Notes: generated from the sequence alone by a model not told the origin. A DNA stretch of 64,000 bases from JBBEAM01 sp040882845 (GCA_040882845.1 JBBEAM010000005.1:42876-106875), one strand, 5' to 3'; numbered from the stretch's first letter, positions 8,897 through 16,699 are shown. Program-made: numbers and translations.

Positions 8897-8991
8897 CCGC
8901 GCGAAGCAGGTCTTTCGCGCGGCTATTTATGAACGCGCTGCCCGAGGTTCCGGCTCCATTCGGGAGCCCTTTGCAAAGTCCGGTTTTCCGG
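8897..8991 (+). promoter_or_regulatory. Structured 5' leader of rplU
   Basis: Three hairpins follow the rplU promoter: a 9-base stem CCGCGCGAA/TTCGCGCGG (8897-8905 with 8914-8922) right at the expected transcript start; GGCTCC/GGAGCC (8952-8957 with 8963-8968); and CCGG-TTTT-CCGG (8980-8991). The arrangement suggests a ribosomal-protein autoregulatory leader, but no known Rfam leader was recognised. Confidence 0.4.
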
Positions 8992-9029
8992 CACCGTAGG
9001 GCGCGGCAAGAAAGAAAGTGAGACGCACG

Positions 9030-9635
9030 ATGTTCGCGATCCTCAAGACCGGCGGCAAGCAGTACCGTGTCGCCGAGAACGACGTCATCGTTGTGGAGCG
9101 CCTCGGCGGCGAAGCCGGCGATTCCGTGACCTTCGAAGACGTGCTGATGGTCGGCGACGGCGACAAGCTCGAGACCGGCGCGCCGCTGGTTTCCGGCGCC
9201 ACCGTGGCCGGCGAGCTCCTGGAGCAGGCGCGCGGCGACAAGATCCTGATCTTCAAGAAGAAGCGCCGCAAGAACCACCGCCGCCTGCGCGGCCACCGTC
9301 AGGACCTGTCGGTGGTGCGGATCACCGAGATCCTGACCGGCGGCAAGAAGCCTTCGGGCAAGAAGGCGGCCAAGAAAGCTGCGCCCAAGCCCGAAGCCGA
9401 GCAGGCCGAGAACAAGCCGGCGGCGCAGGACGAAAGCAAGGCCGAGGCCAAGACCGAGAGCAAGGCCGCGCCGAACAAGACGGCGGCCAAGCAGGCCCCG
9501 GCGAAGAAGGCGGCGGCGAAGTCGGGTGACACCAAGTCGGGTGACACCAAGTCGGGCGGCGCCAAGAAGGCGCCCGCGAAGAAGACGGCGGCCAAGAAGG
9601 CCGCGGCCCCCAAGGGCGACGGAAAGAAGGAGTAG
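9030..9635 (+). CDS. rplU: 50S ribosomal protein L21 with long Lys/Ala-rich tail
   Basis: 201 residues. The first ~103 are a normal L21, from MFAILKTGGKQYRVAENDVI to 'RITEIL', with the 'KKKRRKNHRRLRGHRQ' rRNA-binding stretch. L21 binds 23S rRNA in the large subunit. Residues ~104-201 are a low-complexity tail rich in Lys, Ala, Glu, Gly and Pro (AKKAAPK, APAKKAAAK, APAKKTAAKK), roughly doubling the protein. Extensions of this kind occur in other alphaproteobacterial L21 proteins, although this one is long. A GTG at 9018 is in frame, but the ATG at 9030 gives the family N-terminus. It is followed by rpmA after 6 bases. Confidence 0.95.
   Translation: MFAILKTGGKQYRVAENDVIVVERLGGEAGDSVTFEDVLMVGDGDKLETGAPLVSGATVAGELLEQARGDKILIFKKKRRKNHRRLRGHRQDLSVVRITEILTGGKKPSGKKAAKKAAPKPEAEQAENKPAAQDESKAEAKTESKAAPNKTAAKQAPAKKAAAKSGDTKSGDTKSGGAKKAPAKKTAAKKAAAPKGDGKKE
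9521..9565 (+). repeat. Three 15-base tandem repeats in the rplU tail
   Basis: GTCGGGTGACACCAA occurs at 9521-9535 and exactly again at 9536-9550; a third copy at 9551-9565 differs at three positions. It encodes repeated S-G-D/G-T/A-K units. Such in-frame repeats can expand or contract by slippage. Confidence 0.85.
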
Positions 9636-9641
9636 CACGCG

Positions 9642-9899
9642 ATGGCACATAAGAAAGCAGGCGGCAGCTCACGCAACGGCCGCGATACCGCGGGCCGGCG
9701 TCTCGGCGTCAAGAAGTTCGGCGGCGAGAGCGTGATCCCCGGCAACATCATCATTCGCCAGCGCGGCACCAAGTGGCACCCCGGCGAGAACGTCGGCCTG
9801 GGCAAGGACCACACCATCTTCGCGCTGATCGAAGGCAAAGTCAGCTATCGCAAGAAGAGCGGCGGCAAGACCTTCGTGTCGGTTGACCCGTCCGCCTAA
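9642..9899 (+). CDS. rpmA: 50S ribosomal protein L27
   Basis: 85 residues, the normal L27 length, starting MAHKKAGGSSRNGRDTAGRR and containing 'GENVGLGKDHTIFALIEGKV'. L27 lies near the peptidyl transferase centre. The N-terminus begins directly MAHKKAGGS, without the cleavable extension seen in Firmicutes. It is co-transcribed with rplU and followed by a strong intrinsic terminator. Confidence 0.97.
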   Translation: MAHKKAGGSSRNGRDTAGRRLGVKKFGGESVIPGNIIIRQRGTKWHPGENVGLGKDHTIFALIEGKVSYRKKSGGKTFVSVDPSA

Positions 9900-9927
9900 G
9901 GCGGGCCCCAACGCCTGGATGAGTTGC

Positions 9928-9963
9928 GGGGGAACAGCCAAGGCTGTTCCCCCGTTTTCTTTT
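9928..9963 (+). terminator. Intrinsic terminator after rpmA
   Basis: A perfect 12-base inverted repeat, GGGGGAACAGCC (9928-9939) and GGCTGTTCCCCC (9942-9953), is followed by GTTTTCTTTT. This is a textbook rho-independent terminator closing the rplU-rpmA unit. It sits only 17 bases before the obgE start codon. Confidence 0.9.
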
Positions 9964-9980
9964 GGGGCGGGACGATAACC

Positions 9981-11018
9981 ATGAAATTCCTCGACGAAGC
10001 CAAGATCTTCTTAAAGAGCGCCGACGGCGGCAACGGCTGCCTGTCGTTCCGGCGCGAGAAGTACGTCGAGTTCGGGGGCCCCAACGGCGGCGACGGCGGC
10101 AAGGGCGGTGACGTGGTCTTCGAGGCGGTGGACGGCCTCAATACCCTGATCGACTTCCGCTACCAGCAGCATTTCAAGTCCGAGCGCGGCCAGTCCGGCA
10201 TGGGCAGCGACCGCAGCGGGCGCGCCGGCAAGGATCTGGTGATCAAGGTTCCCGCCGGTACCCAGGTCCTGAGCGAGGACAAGCAGGAGGTGCTCGCCGA
10301 CCTGACCGAGGTCGGCCAGCGCATCGTGCTGCTGAAGGGCGGCGACGGCGGCTTCGGCAACGCTCACTTCAAGACCTCGACCAACCGCGCACCGCGCCGC
10401 ACCGATCCCGGCTGGCCGGGCGATGAAGCCTGGGTCTGGCTGCGTCTCAAGCTGATCGCCGACGCCGGTCTCGTCGGCCTGCCGAATGCCGGCAAGTCGA
10501 CCTTCCTGGCCGCCGTCTCCCGCGCCCGGCCGAAGATCGCCGACTATCCCTTCACCACGCTGCATCCCAACCTCGGCGTGGTCGAAGCCCACGGCAAGGA
10601 GTTCGTGATCGCCGACATCCCCGGCCTGATCGCGGGCGCCTCCCAGGGCGCCGGCCTCGGCGACCGCTTCCTGGGGCATGTCGAGCGCTGCCGCGTGCTG
10701 CTGCATCTGGTCGACAGCACCGCCGACGATCTGGCCGGGGCCTACCGTACCGTGCGCGGCGAGCTGGAAGCCTATGGCGGCGGCTTGGCCGAAAAGCCCG
10801 AGGTCGTCGCCCTGTCGAAGATCGACGCTCTCGACGAGGAGCTGCGCCAGGCCCAGGCGGAGGAGTTCACCGCAGCGACCGGCATCAAGCCGCTGCTGGT
10901 CTCCGGCGTCAGCGGCGAGAACCTGACCGAGGTGCTCGCCACGCTGCTCGAACATATCGAGGCGGCGAAGCGCGCCGAGGCGGAGGCGGAACGCGAGCCC
11001 GAGGCCTGGCAGCCATGA
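9981..11018 (+). CDS. obgE: GTPase ObgE/CgtA
   Basis: 345 residues. The Gly-rich Obg fold occupies about residues 1-155 (MKFLDEAKIFLKSADGGNG, 'GGPNGGDGGKGGDV'), followed by the G domain with the P-loop 'GLPNAGKSTFL', switch II 'DIPGLIAGASQGAGLG' and 'SKIDAL'. Obg is an essential GTPase of late 50S assembly and stress signalling. The ATG at 9981 was chosen because it gives the conserved MKFLDEAK start; longer in-frame starts would lie inside the terminator. The gene ends in a four-base ATGA overlap with proB, showing translational coupling. Confidence 0.96.
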   Translation: MKFLDEAKIFLKSADGGNGCLSFRREKYVEFGGPNGGDGGKGGDVVFEAVDGLNTLIDFRYQQHFKSERGQSGMGSDRSGRAGKDLVIKVPAGTQVLSEDKQEVLADLTEVGQRIVLLKGGDGGFGNAHFKTSTNRAPRRTDPGWPGDEAWVWLRLKLIADAGLVGLPNAGKSTFLAAVSRARPKIADYPFTTLHPNLGVVEAHGKEFVIADIPGLIAGASQGAGLGDRFLGHVERCRVLLHLVDSTADDLAGAYRTVRGELEAYGGGLAEKPEVVALSKIDALDEELRQAQAEEFTAATGIKPLLVSGVSGENLTEVLATLLEHIEAAKRAEAEAEREPEAWQP

Positions 11019-12133
11019 GCGGAGACGCCTTCGGCGGCGCCCGGCGGATCGTGGTCAAGATCGGCTCGGCCCTGCTGGTCGAGCAGGACAGCGGCGCGAT
11101 CCGCAAAGCCTGGCTGGACTCCCTGGCCGCCGACATCGCCGCGCTGCGCAAGGCGGGGATCGAGGTGCTGGTGGTCTCCTCCGGCGCCATCGCCGTTGGC
11201 CGCACCCACCTCAAGCTGCCCCGGCGCAGGCTGCGCCTGGAAGAGAGCCAGGCGGCGGCGGCCACCGGGCAGATCCGCCTCGCCCATGCCTATCAGGAGG
11301 CCCTTGCGCCGCACGGCATCACCGTCGCCCAGGTGCTGGTCACCCTGGCGGATACCGAGGAGCGGCGGCGCCACCTCAACGCCCGCTCGACCCTGTCCAC
11401 GCTGCTCAAGCTCGATGCCGTACCGGTGATCAACGAGAACGACACCGTGGCGACCAGCGAGATCCGCTATGGCGACAACGACCGCCTGGCCGCCCGGGTC
11501 GCGGCGATGATCGACGCCGACGCGCTGATTCTGCTGTCCGACATCGACGGCCTCTACGACGCCGACCCCAACACCACGCCCGGAGCCAGGCTGATCCCCG
11601 AGGTCGCGGCGATCACCCCGGAGATCGAGGCGATGGCCGGCGAGGCCCGGCCCGGCTATTCCTCCGGCGGCATGGTGACCAAGATCGCCGCCGCCAAGGT
11701 CGCGGTCGCCGGCGGCTGCCGCATGGCGATCACCGACGGACGGGTGCTGCACCCCCTGAAGCGGATCGCCGAGGGCGGACGCTGCACCTGGTTCCTCTCC
11801 GAGGTCGAGCCGCGTACCGCGCGCAAGCGCTGGATCGCCGGCGCCCTCAAGCCGCTCGGCAGCGTCACCCTCGACGCCGGGGCGGTGAAGGCGCTGAAAA
11901 GCGGCAAGTCGCTGCTGCCCGCCGGGGTGACCGCCATCGCCGGGGAGTTCCAGCGCGGCGACGCCGTGACCCTGCGCGACCCTGAGGGCCGGGAGATCGC
12001 CCGCGGCCTGATCGCCTACGACAGCGGCGCGGCGCGGCAGATCATCGGCCACAAGTCGAAGGACATCGAAGCGCGGCTCGGCTATCGCGGCCGCGAGGAG
12101 CTGATCCACCGCGACGATCTGGTGCTGAACTGA
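11015..12133 (+). CDS. proB: Glutamate 5-kinase
   Basis: 372 residues. The amino acid kinase domain starts at 'RRIVVKIGSALLV' and includes 'SSGAIAVGRTHLKLP', 'EESQAAAATGQIRLAHAYQ' and 'VINENDTVATSEIRYGDNDR'. A C-terminal PUA domain (about residues 275-355) matches the long E. coli-like form. It makes gamma-glutamyl phosphate, the first step of proline synthesis. It overlaps obgE by four bases. Its partner proA is not immediately downstream but 1541 bases away, behind a stretch with small unknown genes. Confidence 0.96.
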   Translation: MSGDAFGGARRIVVKIGSALLVEQDSGAIRKAWLDSLAADIAALRKAGIEVLVVSSGAIAVGRTHLKLPRRRLRLEESQAAAATGQIRLAHAYQEALAPHGITVAQVLVTLADTEERRRHLNARSTLSTLLKLDAVPVINENDTVATSEIRYGDNDRLAARVAAMIDADALILLSDIDGLYDADPNTTPGARLIPEVAAITPEIEAMAGEARPGYSSGGMVTKIAAAKVAVAGGCRMAITDGRVLHPLKRIAEGGRCTWFLSEVEPRTARKRWIAGALKPLGSVTLDAGAVKALKSGKSLLPAGVTAIAGEFQRGDAVTLRDPEGREIARGLIAYDSGAARQIIGHKSKDIEARLGYRGREELIHRDDLVLN

Positions 12134-12659
12134 AGGGACCCAGGCTAGGCGCGGCAAAGGGACCAGCGAAAAAGCACTACACAGCGCAAAACCGAGACGT
12201 TATGGTCCGAACCGCATTGTGGCGCGATACGCTATCCATTTGGATACACCGCTACGCAATGCGAATTCTCCCCGGTGATCCTGAAATGGATGCCTTGGGA
12301 GCCTTGGATGACCGAGGGTAGCGTTGGCTATCCGCCTACAGCGCGGATGGTTGCTAGCGACGCGATCCGCTCCGGTCTGACCGGCGCCAGAGGCATCGGT
12401 CCGCCCAAGGAGCCCATTGCGTGCGGCGACCTCCCGGCGGCTGGCATTGCCAGCCTCGGCGGAGATAGCGTCCTCGAGTCCGGACTGCGGGAGAGGGCCG
12501 GCGGGAGGTCGCATGAGCTCAGAAACCACCGAAGCAGCTACAGAAAATCGCGCGCGCTTCTCGACAACTGGAGCGCCCGCCTCGCCGTGTGACCCAGGGC
12601 TGACAATCTACCCAATTGGATCAAACCTGAAAATTTAACAACAACAAGGAGCCAGATCA
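12134..12659. other. 526-base stretch with no supported gene
   Basis: Open frames of 70-110 codons exist on both strands here, but none has a recognisable sequence, family motif or convincing ribosome site, and they overlap one another. Base composition falls from the high-GC host level toward the AT-rich region that follows. No terminal inverted repeats, tRNA or transposase remnant was recognised. It may hold the promoter for the small gene at 12660. Confidence 0.5.
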
Positions 12660-12872
12660 TTGCAGTTGCATGCTAAGATTTCTCTTAGAAAAGCCATTTC
12701 GAGCGACGTGCTGGAATCGGTCAATAGCTATCTTAAACAGTTTGGCAAAGACAAGCACACTATAGAGCATTTTGATGGAGCGGTTTTCATTTATGTCTCC
12801 AACGACCGAGATGCTGCGCTTCTGAAGGAGAATTTTCCAGACGTTGTCGCGGATATTGAGGAACTTTATTGA
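12660..12872 (+). CDS. Small unknown protein (proB-proA island, gene 1)
   Basis: 70 residues starting at TTG, with an AAGGAG ribosome site at about 12646-12651 at ideal spacing, which makes translation likely. The protein reads MQLHAKISLRKAISSDVLES and ends in 'DVVADIEELY'; it looks like a soluble alternating strand/helix protein with no signal peptide, membrane segment or cysteines. I do not recognise a family. Base composition is well below the window average (about 47% GC by direct count for 12661-12720), unlike the flanking proB and proA, which suggests later acquisition. Confidence 0.6.
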   Translation: MQLHAKISLRKAISSDVLESVNSYLKQFGKDKHTIEHFDGAVFIYVSNDRDAALLKENFPDVVADIEELY

Positions 12873-12914
12873 GCGCTGAAACATGAGTAAAAAATTGAAT
12901 ATGAAGGCATGAGA

Positions 12915-13193
12915 ATGATCAAGAAATCGCGAGGACGACACATTCAAATTTCAGTGGGAGATCGTTTTGAACAACGGTCTGGGCGCCGCGCAGTATGGAT
13001 CGTTACCGCACTGCGAGCGGACCACGCCGGTCATCCGCATGTTGCCTTGGCCCTGGAGCAGGAGCCAGCAGAGGTGATGACGCTTGCTCACACAGCGCTT
13101 GAGGATCCAATCAGATTCAGGAAGCTGCCAGATGAACGAAGCGTAGAAAGCGATGACGAAGAGAGCGCTTATGACAGGCAGAGACATCAATAA
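12915..13193 (+). CDS. Small unknown protein (proB-proA island, gene 2)
   Basis: About 92 residues. The start at 12915 has AAGG seven bases upstream; an ATG at 12909 in the same frame is the alternative. The core reads 'ISVGDRFEQRSGRRAVWIVT' and then a 'HPHVALALEQEP' segment and 'LEDPIRFRKL'. This V-G-x-x-F-x(n)-W-x-V ... L-x-D/E-P-x-x-F/Y pattern resembles small uncharacterised proteins of other alphaproteobacteria and is shared with gene 3 of the island. The C-terminal 20 residues are acidic and probably unstructured. Function is unknown. Composition is lower in GC than neighbours. Confidence 0.55.
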   Translation: MIKKSRGRHIQISVGDRFEQRSGRRAVWIVTALRADHAGHPHVALALEQEPAEVMTLAHTALEDPIRFRKLPDERSVESDDEESAYDRQRHQ

Positions 13194-13277
13194 TTGGCGG
13201 TTGTTTCAGCGCAGCATGGCAGCTGGGCCTATGTATCCTAGACCGAGATGTCCGCGCCCGGCCTCGTAGGAGGAGAA

Positions 13278-13466
13278 ATGGCTGAGAAGAAAATTGAAGT
13301 TGGACAAAAATTTATCGACGCGAATCCACCTAGCTATGAGTGGCGCGTTCTGGAAATACGTGGCGAGAATGTGCTCCTTCAGCGCGTGGATAAAGAGAGA
13401 GTATCACGCATCCCGCCAGCGGAAGTTCTACTCGATCCACTTTATTACAAAAAAATTAGAGTATAG
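13278..13466 (+). CDS. Small unknown protein (proB-proA island, gene 3)
   Basis: 62 residues starting MAEKKIEVGQKFIDANPPSY, with a very strong AGGAGGAG ribosome site two bases before the ATG at 13278, which decides this start over the in-frame ATG at 13248. The body 'YEWRVLEIRGENVLLQRV' and 'LLDPLYYKKIRV' aligns by eye with gene 2: VGQKF with VGDRF, EWRV with VWIV, and LLDPLYYKK with LEDPIRFRK. This suggests a common small beta-rich fold. Function is unknown. The sequence after the stop is very AT-rich (16 G/C in 13441-13500). Confidence 0.65.
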   Translation: MAEKKIEVGQKFIDANPPSYEWRVLEIRGENVLLQRVDKERVSRIPPAEVLLDPLYYKKIRV

Positions 13467-13572
13467 ATAACAATACCATCCTGTGTTTTACCGATACTAG
13501 ATTGATTTATCTCTTCGGTTCACGGGAAATTTTAAGAGAGAGAGCGAAAGCTGCAATCCTTGGCGGTATCGG

Positions 13573-13587
13573 GCTGCTCTGAGCAGC
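13573..13587. promoter_or_regulatory. Palindrome upstream of proA
   Basis: GCTGCTC-T-GAGCAGC is a perfect 7+7 inverted repeat about 88 bases before the proA start. The one-base centre makes it more like a dimer-binding site than a hairpin. No regulator can be named. Confidence 0.3.
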
Positions 13588-13674
13588 TATTCTCCATGGC
13601 GGCCCGGAGTTGAGCAGGGGGCTAGGCGTGGCGGCTCGCCGGCGCTAACCTGCCGAGCGCCAAGGAGAAGAGAA

Positions 13675-14958
13675 ATGGCGGCAGTCGAAGAAATCACGAG
13701 GGACGACCTGGAAGCGCAGATGCTGGCGCTGGGCAAGGCCGCGCGCGCGGCCGCGGCGGAGCTCGCTCTCGCTCCGGCCGAAGCCAAGGCCAAGGCGCTG
13801 CGCGCCGCCGCCGCCGCCCTCCGCAGCAACGCCGAGACCCTCAAGGCGGCCAATGCCGAAGACATGGCAGCCGGACGCAGCAAGGGCCTGACGGCGGCGC
13901 TGCTCGACCGCCTGGAGCTGAACGACGCGCGGATCGAGTCCATGGCCGCCGGGCTGGAGGCCATCGCCGACTTCCCCGATCCCGTGGGCCGGACCCTGGC
14001 CGAGTGGGACCGCCCCAACGGACTGAAGATCGCCCGGGTCTCCGTGCCGCTCGGCGTGATCGGCATCATCTACGAGTCCCGGCCCAACGTCACCGCCGAC
14101 GCCGGCGGACTCTGCCTCAAGGCGGGCAACGCGGCGATCCTGCGCGGCGGCTCGGAGTCGGCGCGCTCCTCTGGCGCCATCCTCGACTGCCTCAAGGCGG
14201 GCCTCAAGGAAGCCGGGCTGCCGGAAGCCGCCGTGCAGAGCCTGCCGACCACGGACCGCGCGGCGGTCGGCGTCCTGCTGCGCATGAACGACTTCGTCGA
14301 CGTCATCGTGCCGCGCGGCGGGCGCGGCCTGATCGAGCGGGTCCTCGCCGAGTCGAAGATCCCCGTGATGGCCCACCTCGACGGCCTCTGCCACACCTAC
14401 CTCCACGCCGCCGCCGATCCGGAGAAGGCGCGCAAGATCGCGATCAACGCCAAGCTGCGCCGGGTATCGATCTGCGGCGCCATGGAGACCCTGCTGGTCG
14501 ACAAGGCAGTGCTGGAGCGCCTGCTGCCGCCGATCCTCGAGGAGCTGATCGCCGGCGGCTGCGAAATCCGCGGCGACGCGGCCGTACAGGGGCTCGATAC
14601 ACGGGTGATCCCGGCGAAGCCGGAGGACTGGGACACCGAGTATCTCGAGCCGATTCTCTCGGTGAGGGCGGTGGACGGCCTGGAGGACGCGCTGGCGCAC
14701 ATCGCCGCCCACGGCTCCCACCACACCGAGGCCATCGTCACCGAGGACCAGGCCGCCGCCGGCCGCTTCCTGGCCGAGGTCGACGCCGCCATCGTGATGC
14801 ACAATGCCTCGACCCAGTTCGCCGACGGCGGCGAGTTCGGCATGGGCGCCGAGATCGGCATCTCCACCGGCAAGCTGCACGCCCGCGGGCCGGTCGGCGC
14901 CGAACAGCTCACCTCCGTCAAGTACGTCGTCCGCGGGAATGGCCAAACCCGGCCCTGA
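13675..14958 (+). CDS. proA: Gamma-glutamyl phosphate reductase
   Basis: 427 residues, normal length for ProA of the aldehyde dehydrogenase superfamily. It contains 'PLGVIGIIYESRPNVTADA', the nucleotide-site 'LKAGNAAILRGGSES', the catalytic Cys segment 'HLDGLCHTYLHAAAD' and 'ASTQFADGGEFGMGAEIGIS'. It reduces gamma-glutamyl phosphate to glutamate semialdehyde in proline synthesis. An AAGAAGAGAA region precedes the ATG. The start of nadD lies inside its last 20 bases, so the two are translationally coupled. Confidence 0.96.
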   Translation: MAAVEEITRDDLEAQMLALGKAARAAAAELALAPAEAKAKALRAAAAALRSNAETLKAANAEDMAAGRSKGLTAALLDRLELNDARIESMAAGLEAIADFPDPVGRTLAEWDRPNGLKIARVSVPLGVIGIIYESRPNVTADAGGLCLKAGNAAILRGGSESARSSGAILDCLKAGLKEAGLPEAAVQSLPTTDRAAVGVLLRMNDFVDVIVPRGGRGLIERVLAESKIPVMAHLDGLCHTYLHAAADPEKARKIAINAKLRRVSICGAMETLLVDKAVLERLLPPILEELIAGGCEIRGDAAVQGLDTRVIPAKPEDWDTEYLEPILSVRAVDGLEDALAHIAAHGSHHTEAIVTEDQAAAGRFLAEVDAAIVMHNASTQFADGGEFGMGAEIGISTGKLHARGPVGAEQLTSVKYVVRGNGQTRP

Positions 14959-15625
14959 CCCCCAGGCCGCAGCGATTCCCACCCCGGCGCGCCTGGCCGC
15001 CGCTCTGGGCGGTCATCTGCCCGTGGCGGGGCAGAAGATCGGCCTGCTCGGCGGCTCCTTCAATCCGGGGCATCAGGGACACCGGCACATCTCCCTCGAG
15101 GCGCTGAAGCTCCTCGGCCTCGACGAGGTCTGGTGGCTGGTCTCGCCGCAGAATCCGCTGAAGCCGCCTAAGGGCATGGCGCCGCTCGCCGAGAGGCTCG
15201 AGACGGCGCGCGCCGCCGCCAGGCACCCGCGAATCCGGATTACCGCTATCGAACGCGTCCTGGACACGGTCTACACGGCGGAAACCCTGGGCAGACTGGT
15301 CGACCGTTTTCCAAGAGTGCGCTTCGTCTGGATCATGGGCGCCGACAACCTGACGCAGGTCGACCGCTGGCAGGATTGGCAGGAAATCTTTCATCTCACT
15401 CCCGTTGCGGTTTTCGACCGCCCAACCTATTCTCTAAGGGCATTGGCTGCGAAGGCGGCCCGGCGGTTTGCCCGCGAACGTCTGAGCGGGCGCAGGATTG
15501 CCGGCCTGGCAGCGGCAGAGCCGCCCGCCTGGTCTTTCCTGTACATCCGCCTTAACCCGCTTTCCGCCACTGACTTGCGGAACCGTTCGGGCCGCAACAA
15601 CCGAGCAATGGAGACAAAGAGGTAA
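14939..15625 (+). CDS. nadD: Nicotinate-nucleotide adenylyltransferase
   Basis: 228 residues from the ATG at 14939 (MAKPGPDPQ...), chosen because upstream frame sequence merely shadows proA. The nucleotidyltransferase motif 'GLLGGSFNPGHQGHRHIS' holds the H-x-G-H signature, followed by 'WWLVSPQNPLKP' and 'WIMGADNLTQVDRWQDW'; the closing 'SATDLRN' stands for the family ISST.IR motif. It adenylates nicotinate mononucleotide in NAD synthesis. It overlaps proA by 20 bases and precedes rsfS, the usual alphaproteobacterial order. Confidence 0.95.
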   Translation: MAKPGPDPQAAAIPTPARLAAALGGHLPVAGQKIGLLGGSFNPGHQGHRHISLEALKLLGLDEVWWLVSPQNPLKPPKGMAPLAERLETARAAARHPRIRITAIERVLDTVYTAETLGRLVDRFPRVRFVWIMGADNLTQVDRWQDWQEIFHLTPVAVFDRPTYSLRALAAKAARRFARERLSGRRIAGLAAAEPPAWSFLYIRLNPLSATDLRNRSGRNNRAMETKR

Positions 15626-15639
15626 GTGCCATAGCGAAA

Positions 15640-16044
15640 ATGACCTCCGCGCAGAACGCCCGGGATCTGGACTCGGGTCGTGCGCAAAGCGATCGGCTTA
15701 TCGAGCTGGTCAAAATCTCCCTGGATGACGACAAGGCCATCGACGCCGTCGTCATCGACCTCGCCGGCAAAACCTCCTTCGCAGACTACATGGTGATCGC
15801 CAGCGGGCGCTCCGCCCGCCAGGTGGCCGCCATGGCGCAGCATCTGCAGGAGAAGCTGAAGGGCGAGGGCTACAAGAATCTCGCCGTGGAAGGTCTGCAG
15901 CAGGGCGACTGGGTCCTGCTCGACGCGGGCGATGTCATCGTCCATATCTTCCGGCCGGAGGTGCGGGAGTTCTACAACCTCGAGAAGATGTGGGATATCG
16001 CTATCCCGCAGAATCCAGAGGAACGGAGCGCCGCAAACGCCTGA
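15640..16044 (+). CDS. rsfS: Ribosome silencing factor RsfS
   Basis: 134 residues of the RsfS/Iojap family: 'DDDKAIDAVVIDLAGKTSFA', 'DYMVIASGRSARQVAAMA' and 'GDWVLLDAGDVIVHIFRPEV' followed by 'REFYNLEKMW'. RsfS binds L14 and blocks 50S-30S joining in starvation. It follows nadD by 14 bases and precedes rlmH, a conserved neighbourhood. Confidence 0.95.
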   Translation: MTSAQNARDLDSGRAQSDRLIELVKISLDDDKAIDAVVIDLAGKTSFADYMVIASGRSARQVAAMAQHLQEKLKGEGYKNLAVEGLQQGDWVLLDAGDVIVHIFRPEVREFYNLEKMWDIAIPQNPEERSAANA

Positions 16045-16137
16045 CCGGCGCAGCGGCGGCACGCCGGCCGCTGTCCATAAGCCACGAACGCGCGGCCGCG
16101 CCGCTCGGCACTGCGGGCGCGAAGCGGAGACGCGAGC

Positions 16138-16611
16138 ATGCGCGTGACCATCGCCGCCGTCGGGCGGGTGAAAAGCGGGCCGGACCGCGATCTCTACGAG
16201 GACTATGCCAAGCGCCTTGCCCGCGGCGGCCTGCTCGGGCCGCTGGAGCTCAAGGAAGTCGAGGCCCGCGGCAAGCTCTCCCCGGAGGAGCTGAAAGCCC
16301 GCGAGGGCGCGCTGCTGCTCGCCGCCGTGCCACCGGGCGCGGCCATCGTCGCGCTGGACGAGCGCGGCCTGGAGCTCGACAGCGCCGGCTTTGCCGCCCG
16401 GCTCGGCGCCTGGCGCGACCAGGGACGGCGCGACGTGGCCTTCCTGATCGGCGGCGCCGGGGGCCTCGGCAAGGAACCCCGCCAGGCCGCCGATCTGATT
16501 CTCCGCTTCGGCCGCCTGACCTGGCCGCACCGGCTGGTCCGGCCGCTGCTCGCAGAACAGCTCTACCGGGCCGAGACCATACTCTCCGGCCATCCCTACC
16601 ACCGCGAATGA
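16138..16611 (+). CDS. rlmH: 23S rRNA pseudouridine(1915)-N3-methyltransferase RlmH
   Basis: 157 residues, a SPOUT methyltransferase. The C-terminal knot carries 'FLIGGAGGLGKE', 'LTWPHRLVRPLLAEQLYRA' and the terminal 'HPYHRE' typical of RlmH. It methylates pseudouridine 1915 in helix 69 of 23S rRNA using SAM. GGAGACGCGAGC precedes the ATG. The 93-base gap from rsfS holds no recognisable gene. Confidence 0.95.
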   Translation: MRVTIAAVGRVKSGPDRDLYEDYAKRLARGGLLGPLELKEVEARGKLSPEELKAREGALLLAAVPPGAAIVALDERGLELDSAGFAARLGAWRDQGRRDVAFLIGGAGGLGKEPRQAADLILRFGRLTWPHRLVRPLLAEQLYRAETILSGHPYHRE

Positions 16612-16699
16612 CACCAAGTTAAGCAGCGCGGGGCCTTGGCCCCGGCGGCGTCAGCCGCTACAACGGCGGCGCCTGTTCCGACCCTGCGAGGATCCTCGA

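Noticed and set aside
9339..9632. Repeats in the rplU tail (and in odhA and mdh tails) as a CRISPR-like or intergenic repeat array
   Set aside because: The repeats are in frame, coding and irregular, with no spacers of constant length; they are low-complexity protein tails.
12200..12592. Small open frames on both strands as degenerate transposase or real genes
   Set aside because: They overlap each other, show no recognisable motif or ribosome site, and no inverted terminal repeats or target duplications were found.
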